From Bog-756 sp963704615 (GTDB lineage Bacteria; Actinomycetota; Acidimicrobiia; Acidimicrobiales; RAAP-2), in the NCBI GenBank assembly GCA_963704615.1, contig OY969923.1:3720001-3784000 (forward strand): 64,000 nt of DNA, read 5' to 3'. Below the pieces are notes generated by a model. It was not told where the DNA came from. It ran no database searches and saw only the letters and a program-made list of their open reading frames with translations. This document shows positions 10,455 through 19,331 of this stretch, piece after piece. The position numbers and the translations under genes were made by a program. Each line of letters opens with the position of its first letter. Position 1 is the stretch's first letter.

Positions 10455-10469
10455 TACGATGGAGGGGCT
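10455..10469 (+). promoter_or_regulatory. -10-like TACGAT and GGAGGGG ribosome binding site for the MprF-like gene
   Basis: TACGAT at 10455-10460 is directly followed by GGAGGGG at 10461-10467. The ribosome binding site supports initiation at GTG 10470 or GTG 10476. If TACGAT is the -10, the RNA would start within this site, so the promoter role is less certain than the ribosome-binding role. Confidence 0.45.
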
Positions 10470-13400
10470 GTGACTGTGAACGCACAACCGTCGGAAAGGG
10501 TGGGGACCGACGGTCGGAATCCGGACACCGCGCCACAACACTTCTCATCGGAACAGGACGCCTCCCGGATCGAGGTTCCTCTGGGCCGCCGGGTCACGGT
10601 GGTGAGCGACCTGTTGCTCACCCCCAACGCCACCCCGTCGTCCACCGCCGTGGCCAACGAGCTGGCTGGGGCGCTCGACACCTGGGACGGCCCGGGCATC
10701 CTGATCATCGCCGGCAACCTGTTCGATCTGACCGGTACCGTCTCCACCTTGACCGAGTCCCAGCGGTCGCTGGAGGCGCACCCTGCGCTCAACCGGGCGT
10801 TCACCCGGTTCCTCAACGTCGACGAGCGACGGGTCATCCGTCAGTCCGGAACCCACGAGCCCGGCTACGACGATGACCCTGAGACCGTGGCCGCTCTCGC
10901 CGCCAAAGGGGTCGAGCAACGGGGGCCGATCGATCTCCACCTCCACACGGCCGCCGGGGTCAGGGTGGTGCGGGTGGAGCCGGGCGAACACGCCTATGCC
11001 TCGGGGTGCAGCGGGACAGAGACCGAGTTCGACCCGGCCGTCGACGCCAAGCCCGGGATCATCGGCCAGTCGCCGGCGGGAAGAGGCTGGCGGTCGCTGG
11101 CCGCCCAATCCACCGACGACGCCCCGTGGCTGGTGGGGCTCAACCGCCTCAGCGACCCCTCGGCGCTGTCGCGGTTCGTGGTCTCCCGCACCCTGTACCG
11201 GCGACTGGGGCGGTACGCGTGGTGGCTGCTGGTTCCCTTCGTGGTGGCCGCCCTTCTCCGGTTGGCGGTGACGCCGTGGGTCCTCGGCCACATCGGATCA
11301 GGCCTGCCGGCCCGGGCCATCCGCCATGCCCACCAGGCCGACCTCGGCGACCAGGTCGTCATCGCCCTTTTGGTGGCCGTCGTTGTGCTGGCAGTGCTGG
11401 CGCTGGTGCTCGGACTGTTGAGCCGGCGCATGTGGTCGATCCTGGGCGGCGGCGCCCTCGAAGGGGTGCGGTCCGAAGCGAGAGCCAACGACACCGCCCG
11501 CGACGCCGGTCGCCGGCTCATCGGGCGTGGCTACGCCGGGCTGATCACCGCGGCCACCTTCCAGTCGGAGCTCACCCACTTCGGCGTCGGCTTCTACGCC
11601 AACGTGGGTGCGACCACCGAGGTGGTCGAGGAGCACCGCGGCCGTCTGGGACTCCCCCCCGTGTTCGTGCACCACCAGCGGGTGAGCTGGGTGGAGCTCG
11701 AGACCGGCGCCGAACTGCACGTGCGGTTGCTGCTGGCCCGGAACGACCTGCGCTCACCCAGCGTCCTCGAGCGCCTGGTCACCCGCGAACGGGGCGGGCG
11801 CAGCCTCCGCCCCGCCCTGGTGGCGTCCTATCCGATGGGCGCATCGTGGCCTCCCGCCCCCGACCTCCGCCAAGCCCACCGCCGAACGCGGCGGGTGCGC
11901 CGGTGGGCGTCGGCGGCAATCCTGTTCGCCGGCATCATCGACCTGCTCGATGCCATCACGCCTCCGTTGCGGGACCGACTGCATCTGGTGCTCGAGTTCC
12001 TCCCCCTCCGGGCCAGCGAGGCTGCCGGTGCCCTGATCGCCATGGCCGGACTGGCCCTGGTGGCTCTCGGCCGAGGCATCCTGCGGGGCCAAAGGCGGGC
12101 TTGGCGGGTGGCGGTGGCACTCCTCTCGATCACCATCGTCTTGCATCTCGTCGCCGGGGCCGACTTCGAGGAGTCACTGGTGGCGCTGGGTGTCTTGATC
12201 CTTCTGGTCACCAATCGGCGAGACTTCCAGGCCGCCTCGGACTGGTCGTCACTCCGGATGGCCTTGCTCGCCCTGGTCGCCGGGGCGGTAAGCATCATCG
12301 TTCTCACCACGGCATCCCTCGAGCTGTTCACCCACATCGATCGCGACCATCACATGCATCTGGCGTGGTGGACGACGCTGTGGGCGGTGTCCGAGCGCCT
12401 GGTCGGCATCCAAACGTTGCCACTGCCCCACCGGCCGGACCGCTTTGTGGCCCCCGCCCTGCTCGCCATCGGGCTCTCGCTGGTGGCGATCACCTTGTTC
12501 CTCCTGACCCGACCGGTGGTCGACCGCCGACTGAGCTCGGGTCGGGCCGCCGAGTTCCGGGCCCGCGACATCGTGCGCCGACACGGCGTCTCCACCCTGG
12601 ACTACTTCGCCCTCCGCTCGGACAAGAAGTGGTTCTTCCACCGGGACAGCCTGGTCGCCTACGCGGTCTACGGGGGAGTGTGCCTGATCTCGCCCGATCC
12701 GATCGGGCCGCGCAACGAGCGCGAGCAGGTCTGGGGGGCATTCCGACGCTTCGCCGACGGCCATGGGTGGGTGACTTCGGTGATGGGCGCCGGTGAGGAC
12801 TGGCTCGAGATCTACCGCAACTCCGGCATGCACGACATCTACCTCGGGGACGAGGCGGTGGTGAAGGTCCAACGTTTCAGCCTGTCCGGCGGCTCCATGA
12901 AGGGACTGCGCCAGGCCCACAACCGCATCCGGAAGTGCGGATACTCCGCCACCTTCCACGACCCCGCCCGCCTGGATCCCGAGCTGTCCAAGGAGTTGGC
13001 CAACTTGATGAGCCTGAGCCGGCAGGGCGAGCACGAGCGGGGTTTCTCGATGATGTTGGGACGGGTGTTCGACCCCCGGGACACCGGTCTCCTCCTCACC
13101 GTGGTCCGCGAGCCGGGCGGGACACCGGCGGCCATGTGCCAGTTCGTGCCTGCCGAGGGCATTAACGGCTACTCCCTCGATCTGATGCGCCGCGATCCCG
13201 GCAATCATCCCAACGGCTTGTTGGATTTCGCCCTGTGCTCGACCATCGAGCACCTCCGGGCCGGCGGCTATGAGGGTCTCAGCCTCAACTTCGCCACCAT
13301 GCGCTCGACCCTGTCAGGGGACAAGGGCGACGGGACGGTGCAAAGGGCCGAGCGGTGGTTTCTCAAGAGGCTGTCGAACTTCGCCCAGATCGAGTCCCTG

Positions 13401-13778
13401 TGGCGATTCAACGCCAAGTACGAACCGGAGTGGCTGCCGCGGTACGTGGTGTTCGACACCGCCGAGCACCTGGTTCCGGTCACCATGGCCATTCTGCGAG
13501 CCGAGTCGGTGTGGGAGATCCCGGTCATCGGCAAGCTGCTGGCCGCAGGGGCGGAGAAGCGCATGCTGGCGGCACAGAAAGAGACCGAGGAGTTCATCGC
13601 CTCCTCTTTTGGTGACCTCGACACGGACTCCGATGCGGGTGCCGACCGGCGTCGGCTCACGCACCTGACTGCTTTCGGCGTGACCGATGACCCACTCGAC
13701 AACGAGCAGGGCGCCAACCCACCGGCCGTGGACGATCGGCCACCGGTCGCGTCCGGCCGAAGGGGTACGGACCTCTGA
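10470..13778 (+). CDS. Fusion of degenerate metallophosphoesterase-like membrane protein with MprF-type (DUF2156) C-terminal domain
   Basis: 1102 residues. Residues about 40-215 resemble the actinobacterial membrane metallophosphoesterase family, but the metal motifs are altered: VVSDLLL where D-x-H is expected, AGNLFD where GD-x-x-D is expected, GTHE for GN/THD, and PGEHAY where GH is expected. Two membrane segments follow (about 250-320), then a soluble stretch HFGVGFYANVGATTEVVEEH, then six to seven more membrane segments (about 485-690). The C-terminal part, about 695-1050, is the MprF/LysX-type GNAT-like domain (STLDYFALRSDKKWFF, ISPDPIGPRNEREQVWGAF, GYSLDLMRRDPGNHPNG, SLNFATMR). MprF transfers an aminoacyl group from tRNA to phosphatidylglycerol. 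No lysyl-tRNA synthetase domain is present. GTG at 10470 or 10476. Function of the joined protein is unknown. Confidence 0.8.
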   Translation: MTVNAQPSERVGTDGRNPDTAPQHFSSEQDASRIEVPLGRRVTVVSDLLLTPNATPSSTAVANELAGALDTWDGPGILIIAGNLFDLTGTVSTLTESQRSLEAHPALNRAFTRFLNVDERRVIRQSGTHEPGYDDDPETVAALAAKGVEQRGPIDLHLHTAAGVRVVRVEPGEHAYASGCSGTETEFDPAVDAKPGIIGQSPAGRGWRSLAAQSTDDAPWLVGLNRLSDPSALSRFVVSRTLYRRLGRYAWWLLVPFVVAALLRLAVTPWVLGHIGSGLPARAIRHAHQADLGDQVVIALLVAVVVLAVLALVLGLLSRRMWSILGGGALEGVRSEARANDTARDAGRRLIGRGYAGLITAATFQSELTHFGVGFYANVGATTEVVEEHRGRLGLPPVFVHHQRVSWVELETGAELHVRLLLARNDLRSPSVLERLVTRERGGRSLRPALVASYPMGASWPPAPDLRQAHRRTRRVRRWASAAILFAGIIDLLDAITPPLRDRLHLVLEFLPLRASEAAGALIAMAGLALVALGRGILRGQRRAWRVAVALLSITIVLHLVAGADFEESLVALGVLILLVTNRRDFQAASDWSSLRMALLALVAGAVSIIVLTTASLELFTHIDRDHHMHLAWWTTLWAVSERLVGIQTLPLPHRPDRFVAPALLAIGLSLVAITLFLLTRPVVDRRLSSGRAAEFRARDIVRRHGVSTLDYFALRSDKKWFFHRDSLVAYAVYGGVCLISPDPIGPRNEREQVWGAFRRFADGHGWVTSVMGAGEDWLEIYRNSGMHDIYLGDEAVVKVQRFSLSGGSMKGLRQAHNRIRKCGYSATFHDPARLDPELSKELANLMSLSRQGEHERGFSMMLGRVFDPRDTGLLLTVVREPGGTPAAMCQFVPAEGINGYSLDLMRRDPGNHPNGLLDFALCSTIEHLRAGGYEGLSLNFATMRSTLSGDKGDGTVQRAERWFLKRLSNFAQIESLWRFNAKYEPEWLPRYVVFDTAEHLVPVTMAILRAESVWEIPVIGKLLAAGAEKRMLAAQKETEEFIASSFGDLDTDSDAGADRRRLTHLTAFGVTDDPLDNEQGANPPAVDDRPPVASGRRGTDL

Positions 13779-13899
13779 CCGCGCCGAGCCGGCGCTCCGC
13801 GTTGATCGAACGCATGTGATCCGGGCCCGTCCTGCCACCGGCTCTCTTCCTCGGTGGGAACCCGCGTCGTTCTCCCATGTCGGACGCGTCGGACGCGGC

Positions 13900-13941
13900 A
13901 ACGGTCGCCCCCGACGCGCTTGGCGCTCGAGGGCGACCGTT
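13900..13941. terminator. Hairpin between converging genes
   Basis: AACGGTCGCCC at 13900-13910 pairs perfectly with GGGCGACCGTT at 13931-13941 (11-bp stem, 20-nt loop). It lies between the stops of the converging MprF-like and SHOCT genes, so it may act as a terminator for both. It has no T-run. Nothing else was seen in 13779-13996. Confidence 0.6.
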
Positions 13942-13996
13942 ATCGGGCCGCGTGATTCTGTCTGGAGACGGGCCGTCATGCGGCACGTCCAATTGG

Positions 13997-14398
13997 TCAG
14001 CTGAGCAGCTTGGCCTTCTGGGCTTCGAACTCGGCGTCGGTGATGACGCCCTTCGATTTGAGGTCGGCCAGTTTTGCCAACTCGTCCACACTGCTGGTGC
14101 CCGCAGTGCCCGCCGTTTCCCGCACATAGGCGTCGAACGCCTTCTGCTGCTGGGCGACCTGGGCGGCGGCACGCTCATGCATGCTCCCGCCGCGGGCGAT
14201 GAGATAGATGAGCACGCCGAGGAAGGGAAGGATGATGATGAAGATCACCCACAGCGCCTTGGCCCACCCGCCCATGTCGTGGCTCCGGAAGATGTCGCTG
14301 AAGATGATGATGAGGAGATAGATCCACACGAAGAAGAGGAAGAACTCCAACATCGTCCAGAAGATGTTGAGGATTGGATAGTTGTAAGTCGCAAACAT
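13997..14398 (-). CDS. SHOCT-domain membrane protein with PLDc_N-type transmembrane segment
   Basis: 133 residues. Two membrane helices (about 12-33 and 45-66), the second within a PLDc_N-like segment (MGGWAKALWVIFIIILPFLG), then a Glu/Ala/Gln-rich linker and a C-terminal SHOCT motif (LAKLADLKSKGVITDAEFEAQ, with the typical L-x-x-L...G-x-I-t-x-x-E-F spacing) ending in KAKLLS. SHOCT tails are short oligomerisation segments; no enzymatic role is known for such proteins. ATG at 14398 follows CCAAGGAGC. It stands alone, convergent with the MprF-like gene and divergent from the ClC gene. The 209 bp between 14398 and 14608 hold the two promoters; I see no clear motif there. Confidence 0.85.
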   Translation of the reverse strand: MFATYNYPILNIFWTMLEFFLFFVWIYLLIIIFSDIFRSHDMGGWAKALWVIFIIILPFLGVLIYLIARGGSMHERAAAQVAQQQKAFDAYVRETAGTAGTSSVDELAKLADLKSKGVITDAEFEAQKAKLLS

Positions 14399-14607
14399 GG
14401 TGTTTTGCTCCTTGGTTTGGGGACTGGCGGCAACACTAGTGGGGGGTCGGATGGAATTGCCGGGATCGCCGGTCCGTCGTCCGGTTCATCCGGTGGCGAC
14501 CGGTCGGGTCCCCCGCGGAGGCGGAGTGCCACCATTAGTGTCGCCCCAATGCGGCCACGGTGGGATGAAGCGGCACCGGGGCTCCGCCGCTTGTCGATGC
14601 GCGGTGG

Positions 14608-16032
14608 GTGCCCGCGGTGACCACCTCGGCACCGGCATCCGGGGCGGTGGCAGACGGGAACGCGCCGGACGAACCCGATCCGATGGCCATGCTCAAGACC
14701 AAGGGCTATCTCCAGCTGCTGGTCATCGCCGCCATCATTGGGGTCCCGGTCTCGGCCTTGGCCTACGGATTCCTCAAGCTGGTGAGCCTGCTCCAGATGT
14801 GGACGTATGCCTCACTACCCAAGGAGCTCGGGTTCGCCGGCGCGCCGGCGTGGTGGCCGCTCCCGCTCCTCGCCCTGTCCGGTGTGCTGGTGGCCGCGAC
14901 CATCAACCTCCTTCCGGGCACCGGGGGGCACGTGCCCGCCGAGGGTTTCAAGGCGGGCGGCGCACCGACACCTGCCGAGCTCCCCGGCGTCATCGTGGCC
15001 GCGCTGGCCACACTGAGCCTCGGGGTCGTTCTCGGTCCCGAGGCGCCGCTGATCGCCATCGGTGGCGGACTGGGCCTCCTGGCCATCCGGTTGGCGAAGC
15101 AGGACGCGCCTCCCACCGCGGCAGTGGTGATCGCCTCGGCCGGCAGCTTCGCCGCCATCAGCACCTTGTTCGGCTCGCCCATCCTCGGAGCCTTCCTCTT
15201 GATGGAAGCATCGGGGGTCGGAGGTCCGGTGCTCGGGCTAGTACTGGTGCCCGGCCTCCTCGCCGCCGGGGTGGGGACGCTCATCTTCGTCGGACTCAAC
15301 TCGCTGACCGGTTTCGGGACCTTCTCGCTCTCCATCCCCGGGCTCCCCCCCTTCAGCCATCCCACCGGGGCCATGTTCGGATGGGCCATCGTCTTCGGTC
15401 TGGTGGCCTCGGTCCTGGGGACCGGCATCCGGCTGGCGGCCTTGGCCCTGCTGCCGGCGGTCGATCGCCACCGGATGGCGCTGACCCCGGTGCTCGGCCT
15501 GGCCGTGGCCGGCCTGGCCATCGCCTTCGCCGAGGCGACGGGCCGGGCCAGCGCCGATGTCCTCTTCTCCGGGCAGACACAACTTCCCGACCTGGTGCTC
15601 CACGCCGCCGGATGGACGGTGGGGGCGCTGGCTCTGTTGGTGCTGTGCAAGTCGGCCGCCTACGCCGTGTCGCTGTCCGGGTTCCGGGGCGGACCGGTGT
15701 TCCCCGCCATGTTCGTCGGGGCCGCCGCCGGAGTGGCCGCGTCCCACCTCCCGGGCATGTCACTGGTACCGGGGGTGGCCATGGGCATCGGGGCCATGGC
15801 CACCGTCATGCTCAAACTGCCGCTCACCTCGACACTTCTGGCCACTCTTCTCCTGGCCAGTGACGGCATCAATGTCGTCCCCCTTGTCATCGTGGCCGTG
15901 GTGGTCGCTTACGTGGCCACCGCGTGGCTGCCACAGACTCCGGCCGAATTGGCGACCATCCGTTCCGGCCGACCATCACCTGCCGTCGAAGTGAGTTCGC
16001 CCGCGGTGTCGGCGCCGACCGGCGAGCCATGA
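14608..16032 (+). CDS. ClC-family chloride channel/transporter
   Basis: 474-residue membrane protein of the voltage-gated chloride channel family, without CBS domains. Selectivity-filter regions: PGTGGHVPAEG (in place of GSGIPE), VLGPEAPLIAIGGG with the gating Glu, and FRGGPVFPAMFVGAAAG (GG-x-F-x-P type). About ten helices fill residues 35-445. At the helix where Cl-/H+ exchangers carry two consecutive Glu, this protein reads FLLMEASG: the first Glu is kept and the second, the inner proton Glu, is Ala. That hints at a channel or an uncoupled exchanger, though the alignment is by eye. Start GTG at 14608 (or GTG 14617); an ATG at 14683 is the shortest option. The stop overlaps the next start by ATGA. 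Confidence 0.9.
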   Translation: MPAVTTSAPASGAVADGNAPDEPDPMAMLKTKGYLQLLVIAAIIGVPVSALAYGFLKLVSLLQMWTYASLPKELGFAGAPAWWPLPLLALSGVLVAATINLLPGTGGHVPAEGFKAGGAPTPAELPGVIVAALATLSLGVVLGPEAPLIAIGGGLGLLAIRLAKQDAPPTAAVVIASAGSFAAISTLFGSPILGAFLLMEASGVGGPVLGLVLVPGLLAAGVGTLIFVGLNSLTGFGTFSLSIPGLPPFSHPTGAMFGWAIVFGLVASVLGTGIRLAALALLPAVDRHRMALTPVLGLAVAGLAIAFAEATGRASADVLFSGQTQLPDLVLHAAGWTVGALALLVLCKSAAYAVSLSGFRGGPVFPAMFVGAAAGVAASHLPGMSLVPGVAMGIGAMATVMLKLPLTSTLLATLLLASDGINVVPLVIVAVVVAYVATAWLPQTPAELATIRSGRPSPAVEVSSPAVSAPTGEP

Positions 16033-17180
16033 TCACCCTCCGCATCGCCGCTGTCGTCTTCGGAACTGTCCTGACCATGGCCGTGCTCATCTCGGCCGTG
16101 GAGACGGTCGTCCTCCCCCGTAACGGCTTCACCCGTATTTCCCGCGCCGTGTTCGCAGTGGCCGACCGGCTCCTCATCCACCAGTGGCGGAGCCGGGGCG
16201 TGCGGGACAACCTGCGCGGTCTGTATGCGCCCCTCTCCCTGGTCAGTCTCCCGCTGGTGTGGATGCTGACCGTCACGTTCGGCTTCGCCTTCATCTTCTG
16301 GGGCATCAAGTCGGGGGCGCCGTCGCGATCATTCGAGATCAGTGGCTCCTCCCTGACCACGCTGGGCTTCGCGGCACCACCGGGCGCGGGCCGGTCCTGG
16401 GTTACCTTCGTGGAAGCCACCATCGGGCTCGGCCTGGTGGCGCTCTTGATCAGCTACCTGCCCACCATCTACGCCGCCTACCACCAGCGGGAGAAAGGGA
16501 TCGGCGTGATGCGACCCTTCGCCGGCACGCCTCCCTCGCCGGTGGACCTGCTCTCCAGCCTTCAGCGGTTGGGCGCCCTGGACAATCCTGACATGTGGAG
16601 AACGGCAACCAACTGGCTCCTCGACCTGGACGAGACCCATTGCGCGTTCCCTGTTCTGTGCTACTTCCCCGAATCGAGAAACGACCAGTCGTGGGTGGCC
16701 TCGGCCGGGGCGGTGCTGGACGGGGCGGCGCTGCTGGTGTCGGCATCGGACTTCAGCACCGAGGAGCATGCCGCCCAGGAGGCCAAGGGGCCACTCATGG
16801 TCTTGGCCTACGGCACCCCCGCCATGGTGAAGATCGGTGTGGCCGCCTCGCTGCCCCTTCAGGAAGCGACGAGACTCATCGAACTGATCGGTTCCGCCAG
16901 CCAACAGCCCCCGCCCATCTCCATCACCCGCCAGGAGTACGTGGCCGCGCTCGACCGCCTGCACCCGCTTCTGCCGGTGCCCGACGATCAGCGCGAGGCG
17001 TGTTGGCATCGCTTCGCCTGGGTCCGTTCCGGCTACGACCAGGCACTGAGGGGGCTGGCCGGTCTGACCATGGCTCCGCCGGCACCATGGACAACCGACC
17101 GGCCGGCCCACACCTCTCGACCCCGGTTGCTGCTCAGTCGACCTGTCACGGTCGACTGGACGATCACCAATCCGAGCTGA
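16029..17180 (+). CDS. Membrane protein with a potassium-channel-like pore loop
   Basis: 383 residues, ATG overlapping the ClC stop. Three or four membrane helices lie in the first 155 residues. Between the last two is a pore-loop-like segment FEISGSSLTTLGFAAPPG that recalls the T-x-x-T-x-G-Y-G-D loop of two-helix potassium channels, but with GFAA in place of GYGD. The remaining 230 residues are soluble and probably cytoplasmic, with no recognised nucleotide or ligand motif (segments PVDLLSSLQRLGALDNPDMW, LLDLDETHCAFPVLCYF, KGPLMVLAYGTPAMVKIG). Tight coupling to a chloride channel suggests a shared role in ion balance or osmotic response (inference). Not otherwise recognised; it may be a non-selective channel or a sensor derived from one. 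Confidence 0.7.
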   Translation: MITLRIAAVVFGTVLTMAVLISAVETVVLPRNGFTRISRAVFAVADRLLIHQWRSRGVRDNLRGLYAPLSLVSLPLVWMLTVTFGFAFIFWGIKSGAPSRSFEISGSSLTTLGFAAPPGAGRSWVTFVEATIGLGLVALLISYLPTIYAAYHQREKGIGVMRPFAGTPPSPVDLLSSLQRLGALDNPDMWRTATNWLLDLDETHCAFPVLCYFPESRNDQSWVASAGAVLDGAALLVSASDFSTEEHAAQEAKGPLMVLAYGTPAMVKIGVAASLPLQEATRLIELIGSASQQPPPISITRQEYVAALDRLHPLLPVPDDQREACWHRFAWVRSGYDQALRGLAGLTMAPPAPWTTDRPAHTSRPRLLLSRPVTVDWTITNPS

Positions 17181-17371
17181 GTCCTGCTTACGGACCGGCC
17201 ACCGGCGCCGGGGGCGCTTCGGATCGAAGCAACCGACGAACAGAAGCAGTCCTGATGACCGGTGGACGAGTCAGGTCGCGTCGACCGGTCATCCAGACCC
17301 CATCAAAATCTTTCGCAGTTCAAAGCTGTCAGGTGATCGTAAAGGTGCCCGAGATCGTTCGACGGCACTCG

Positions 17372-17377
17372 TATGAT
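17372..17377 (+). promoter_or_regulatory. -10 element TATGAT for a leaderless start at 17384
   Basis: TATGAT ends six bases before the ATG at 17384. No purine-rich ribosome binding site lies in between (CGGCCC). The -35 region is not obvious. The 190 bp upstream (17181-17371) contain nothing else I can identify. Confidence 0.5.
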
Positions 17378-17383
17378 CGGCCC

Positions 17384-18055
17384 ATGGCGCAGCGAGATTG
17401 GTTGGCCTGGCACGAGCCGTACGATGACCCCTCCTCACCCTTGGCCCGACGTCTGGCGAGCGTCCAAAACCACCTCCGTACTGCTCTCGATGGTTGTCGA
17501 GAGGGGCCCATCCAGCTGATCAGCATGTGCGCGGGACAGGGTCGAGATGTCCTCGGTGTCTTGGGAGATCACGCTCGCGGACGCGATGTCACGGCCGTAC
17601 TCGTGGAGCTCGATGAGCGGAACGTGCGCATCGCCAAGCAATCAGCGATCGACCTGGGCCTCGTGAACGTCGAGGTTGTTCGGAGTGACGCCGGAGTGAC
17701 TGATTCCTACCGCAGCCCCATTCCGGCGGACATCGTCCTTGTCTGCGGGGTGTTCGGGAACATCTCCGATGCCGACATCGAGACCACCGTGGCCACTCTT
17801 CCCTCCTTGTGTACCCCGAATGCCACGGTCATCTGGACGCGTCACCGAGGACCTCCCGATGTGACACCGCAGATCAGGCAGTGGTTCAGCGATGCTGGTT
17901 TTGAGGTCCAAGCGGTGGACCATGAAGCTGACAGTTTCTTCGGTGTCGGCGTCAGTCGCTTTCGTGGCCACCCTCGCCCGTTTGTGCCTGGAAAGCGACT
18001 ATTCACCTTCGTAGGCTTCGACAACTTGGGTACTCAACCAGGTGGTCGCTCATGA
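17384..18055 (+). CDS. Class I SAM-dependent methyltransferase
   Basis: 223 residues. The N-terminus MAQRDWLAWHEPYDDPSSPL leads into a Rossmann fold: IQLISMCAGQGRDVLGVL at about residues 46-63 is motif I (with CAGQG instead of the common GCGTG), VLVELDERNVRIAK gives the acidic ribose-binding Glu, VEVVRSDAGVTD is motif II and DIVLVCGVFGNI motif III. The SAM-binding fold is clear; the substrate is not. Base composition and codon use are less GC-extreme than in the neighbours, compatible with later acquisition. It starts six bases after TATGAT with no ribosome binding site, so it probably makes a leaderless message. Confidence 0.8.
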   Translation: MAQRDWLAWHEPYDDPSSPLARRLASVQNHLRTALDGCREGPIQLISMCAGQGRDVLGVLGDHARGRDVTAVLVELDERNVRIAKQSAIDLGLVNVEVVRSDAGVTDSYRSPIPADIVLVCGVFGNISDADIETTVATLPSLCTPNATVIWTRHRGPPDVTPQIRQWFSDAGFEVQAVDHEADSFFGVGVSRFRGHPRPFVPGKRLFTFVGFDNLGTQPGGRS

Positions 18056-18243
18056 CCCCCACGATGGGTGGCCGGCGAAGGTGTGGAGCCGCTCACGGGA
18101 TTGGGGGACCGAGTTCCGGCTACCACCTCCGACACCGGCATCGAGTGGTGCGTGCAGCTGCCGATGAACGGCAGATCGGCGCTCCCCCGCCTGCTCTCGT
18201 AGCCGGAGGACGGAGGCCTGTACGGTCGCTCGCCGGCCGGACG

Positions 18244-18249
18244 TAATCT
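18244..18249 (+). promoter_or_regulatory. -10 element TAATCT before the F420-type oxidoreductase
   Basis: TAATCT ends five bases before ATG 18255, again without a ribosome binding site. The preceding 188 bp (18056-18243) show no other feature. Confidence 0.4.
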
Positions 18250-18254
18250 AGGCC

Positions 18255-19085
18255 ATGCGCTTCGCCTTCAAGACCTCGCCGCAGGATACGACCTGGACCG
18301 ACATGCTTGCCGTGTGGAGGGCGGCCGACGACATCGAGCTGTTCGAGTCGGGCTGGACCTTCGACCACTTCTATCCGATCTTTTCCGACAGCACCGGTCC
18401 TTGCATGGAGGGCTGGACCACCCTGACGGCGCTGGCCCAGGCGACGACCCGCCTGCGCATGGGAACTCTGGTGACCGGCATCCACTATCGCCACCCGGCG
18501 ATCCTGGCCAACATGGCGACCGCCCTCGACATTGTGTCCGGAGGTCGACTGGAGCTTGGCCTCGGGGCTGGCTGGAACGAGGAGGAGTCGGGGGCCTACG
18601 GGATCGAGCTGGGCACGCCGGGCCAGCGCAGTGACCGCTTCGAGGAGGCCTGCGAGGTGATCATCGGGCTCCTCACCCAGGAGACGACGACCTTCAAGGG
18701 CCGGTACTACCAGCTCAGCGATGCCCGCAACGAGCCCAAGCCGGTTCAGCACCCGCACCCACCGATCTGTGTCGGTGGTAGTGGCGAGAAGAGGACGCTG
18801 CGTACCGCAGCCCGGTTCGCCCAGCACTGGAACTTCGTTGGTGGCACGCGGGACGAGTTCGCCCGCAAGCGCGACGTCCTGCATCAGCACTGCGAGGACC
18901 TCGGCCGCGACCCCACGGAGATTCTCCTCTCCACTCACGTCCGATTCGCCGGGGACCCGAAGGCGACTGCCGAGCAGGCCGCCGCACTGGCAGAGGTCGG
19001 CGCCCAGCTGGGCATCGTCTACCTCGTGCCGCCCCTGGATCCCGGCGTGCTCGAACCGCTGGCCAGCGCCTTGCGTGAGTTGTAG
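18255..19085 (+). CDS. LLM-class F420-dependent oxidoreductase
   Basis: 276-residue TIM-barrel protein of the luciferase-like monooxygenase family, subgroup that uses coenzyme F420 in actinobacteria. Marks: MRFAFKTSPQDTTW at the N-terminus, WTFDHFYPIFSDS, GWTTLTALAQATTRLRMGTLV, the strand RHPAILANMATALDIVSGGR, ELGLGAGWNEEES, and the C-terminal PPICVGGSGEKRTLR with FAQHWNF. These are typical of F420 rather than FMN members, but the cofactor is inferred from similarity only. Substrate unknown. A single gene with a probable leaderless start, ending in a strong hairpin 46 bp downstream. Confidence 0.9.
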   Translation: MRFAFKTSPQDTTWTDMLAVWRAADDIELFESGWTFDHFYPIFSDSTGPCMEGWTTLTALAQATTRLRMGTLVTGIHYRHPAILANMATALDIVSGGRLELGLGAGWNEEESGAYGIELGTPGQRSDRFEEACEVIIGLLTQETTTFKGRYYQLSDARNEPKPVQHPHPPICVGGSGEKRTLRTAARFAQHWNFVGGTRDEFARKRDVLHQHCEDLGRDPTEILLSTHVRFAGDPKATAEQAAALAEVGAQLGIVYLVPPLDPGVLEPLASALREL

Positions 19086-19130
19086 GGAAGCGACGACGAC
19101 TCCTCATCCCAGACCGTTCTTCGGTCACCC

Positions 19131-19157
19131 GCCCCGGGGCGCTCCGACTCCCGGGGC
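19131..19157. terminator. Hairpin between converging genes
   Basis: GCCCCGGG at 19131-19138 pairs perfectly with CCCGGGGC at 19150-19157 around an 11-nt loop, 46 bp after the oxidoreductase stop and before the converging gene at 19332. It is followed by AGGGTTATC rather than a T-run. The remaining bases 19158-19331 show no feature. Confidence 0.55.
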
Positions 19158-19331
19158 AGGGTTATCGTCCAAGGCTGGTTGGTGCTTCCCGGCGAGGGGA
19201 AATCCAAGATTAAGGGAGCTGACCATCGCCGGGCGCCTCATCTGTGGAGCGGTGGAGCGGTCACCGTCTCGTCGGTTCATGGTGAGCCAACTCGGCAACT
19301 GTCACTACGGAGGCGCGGTGTGGGTCGTCGA

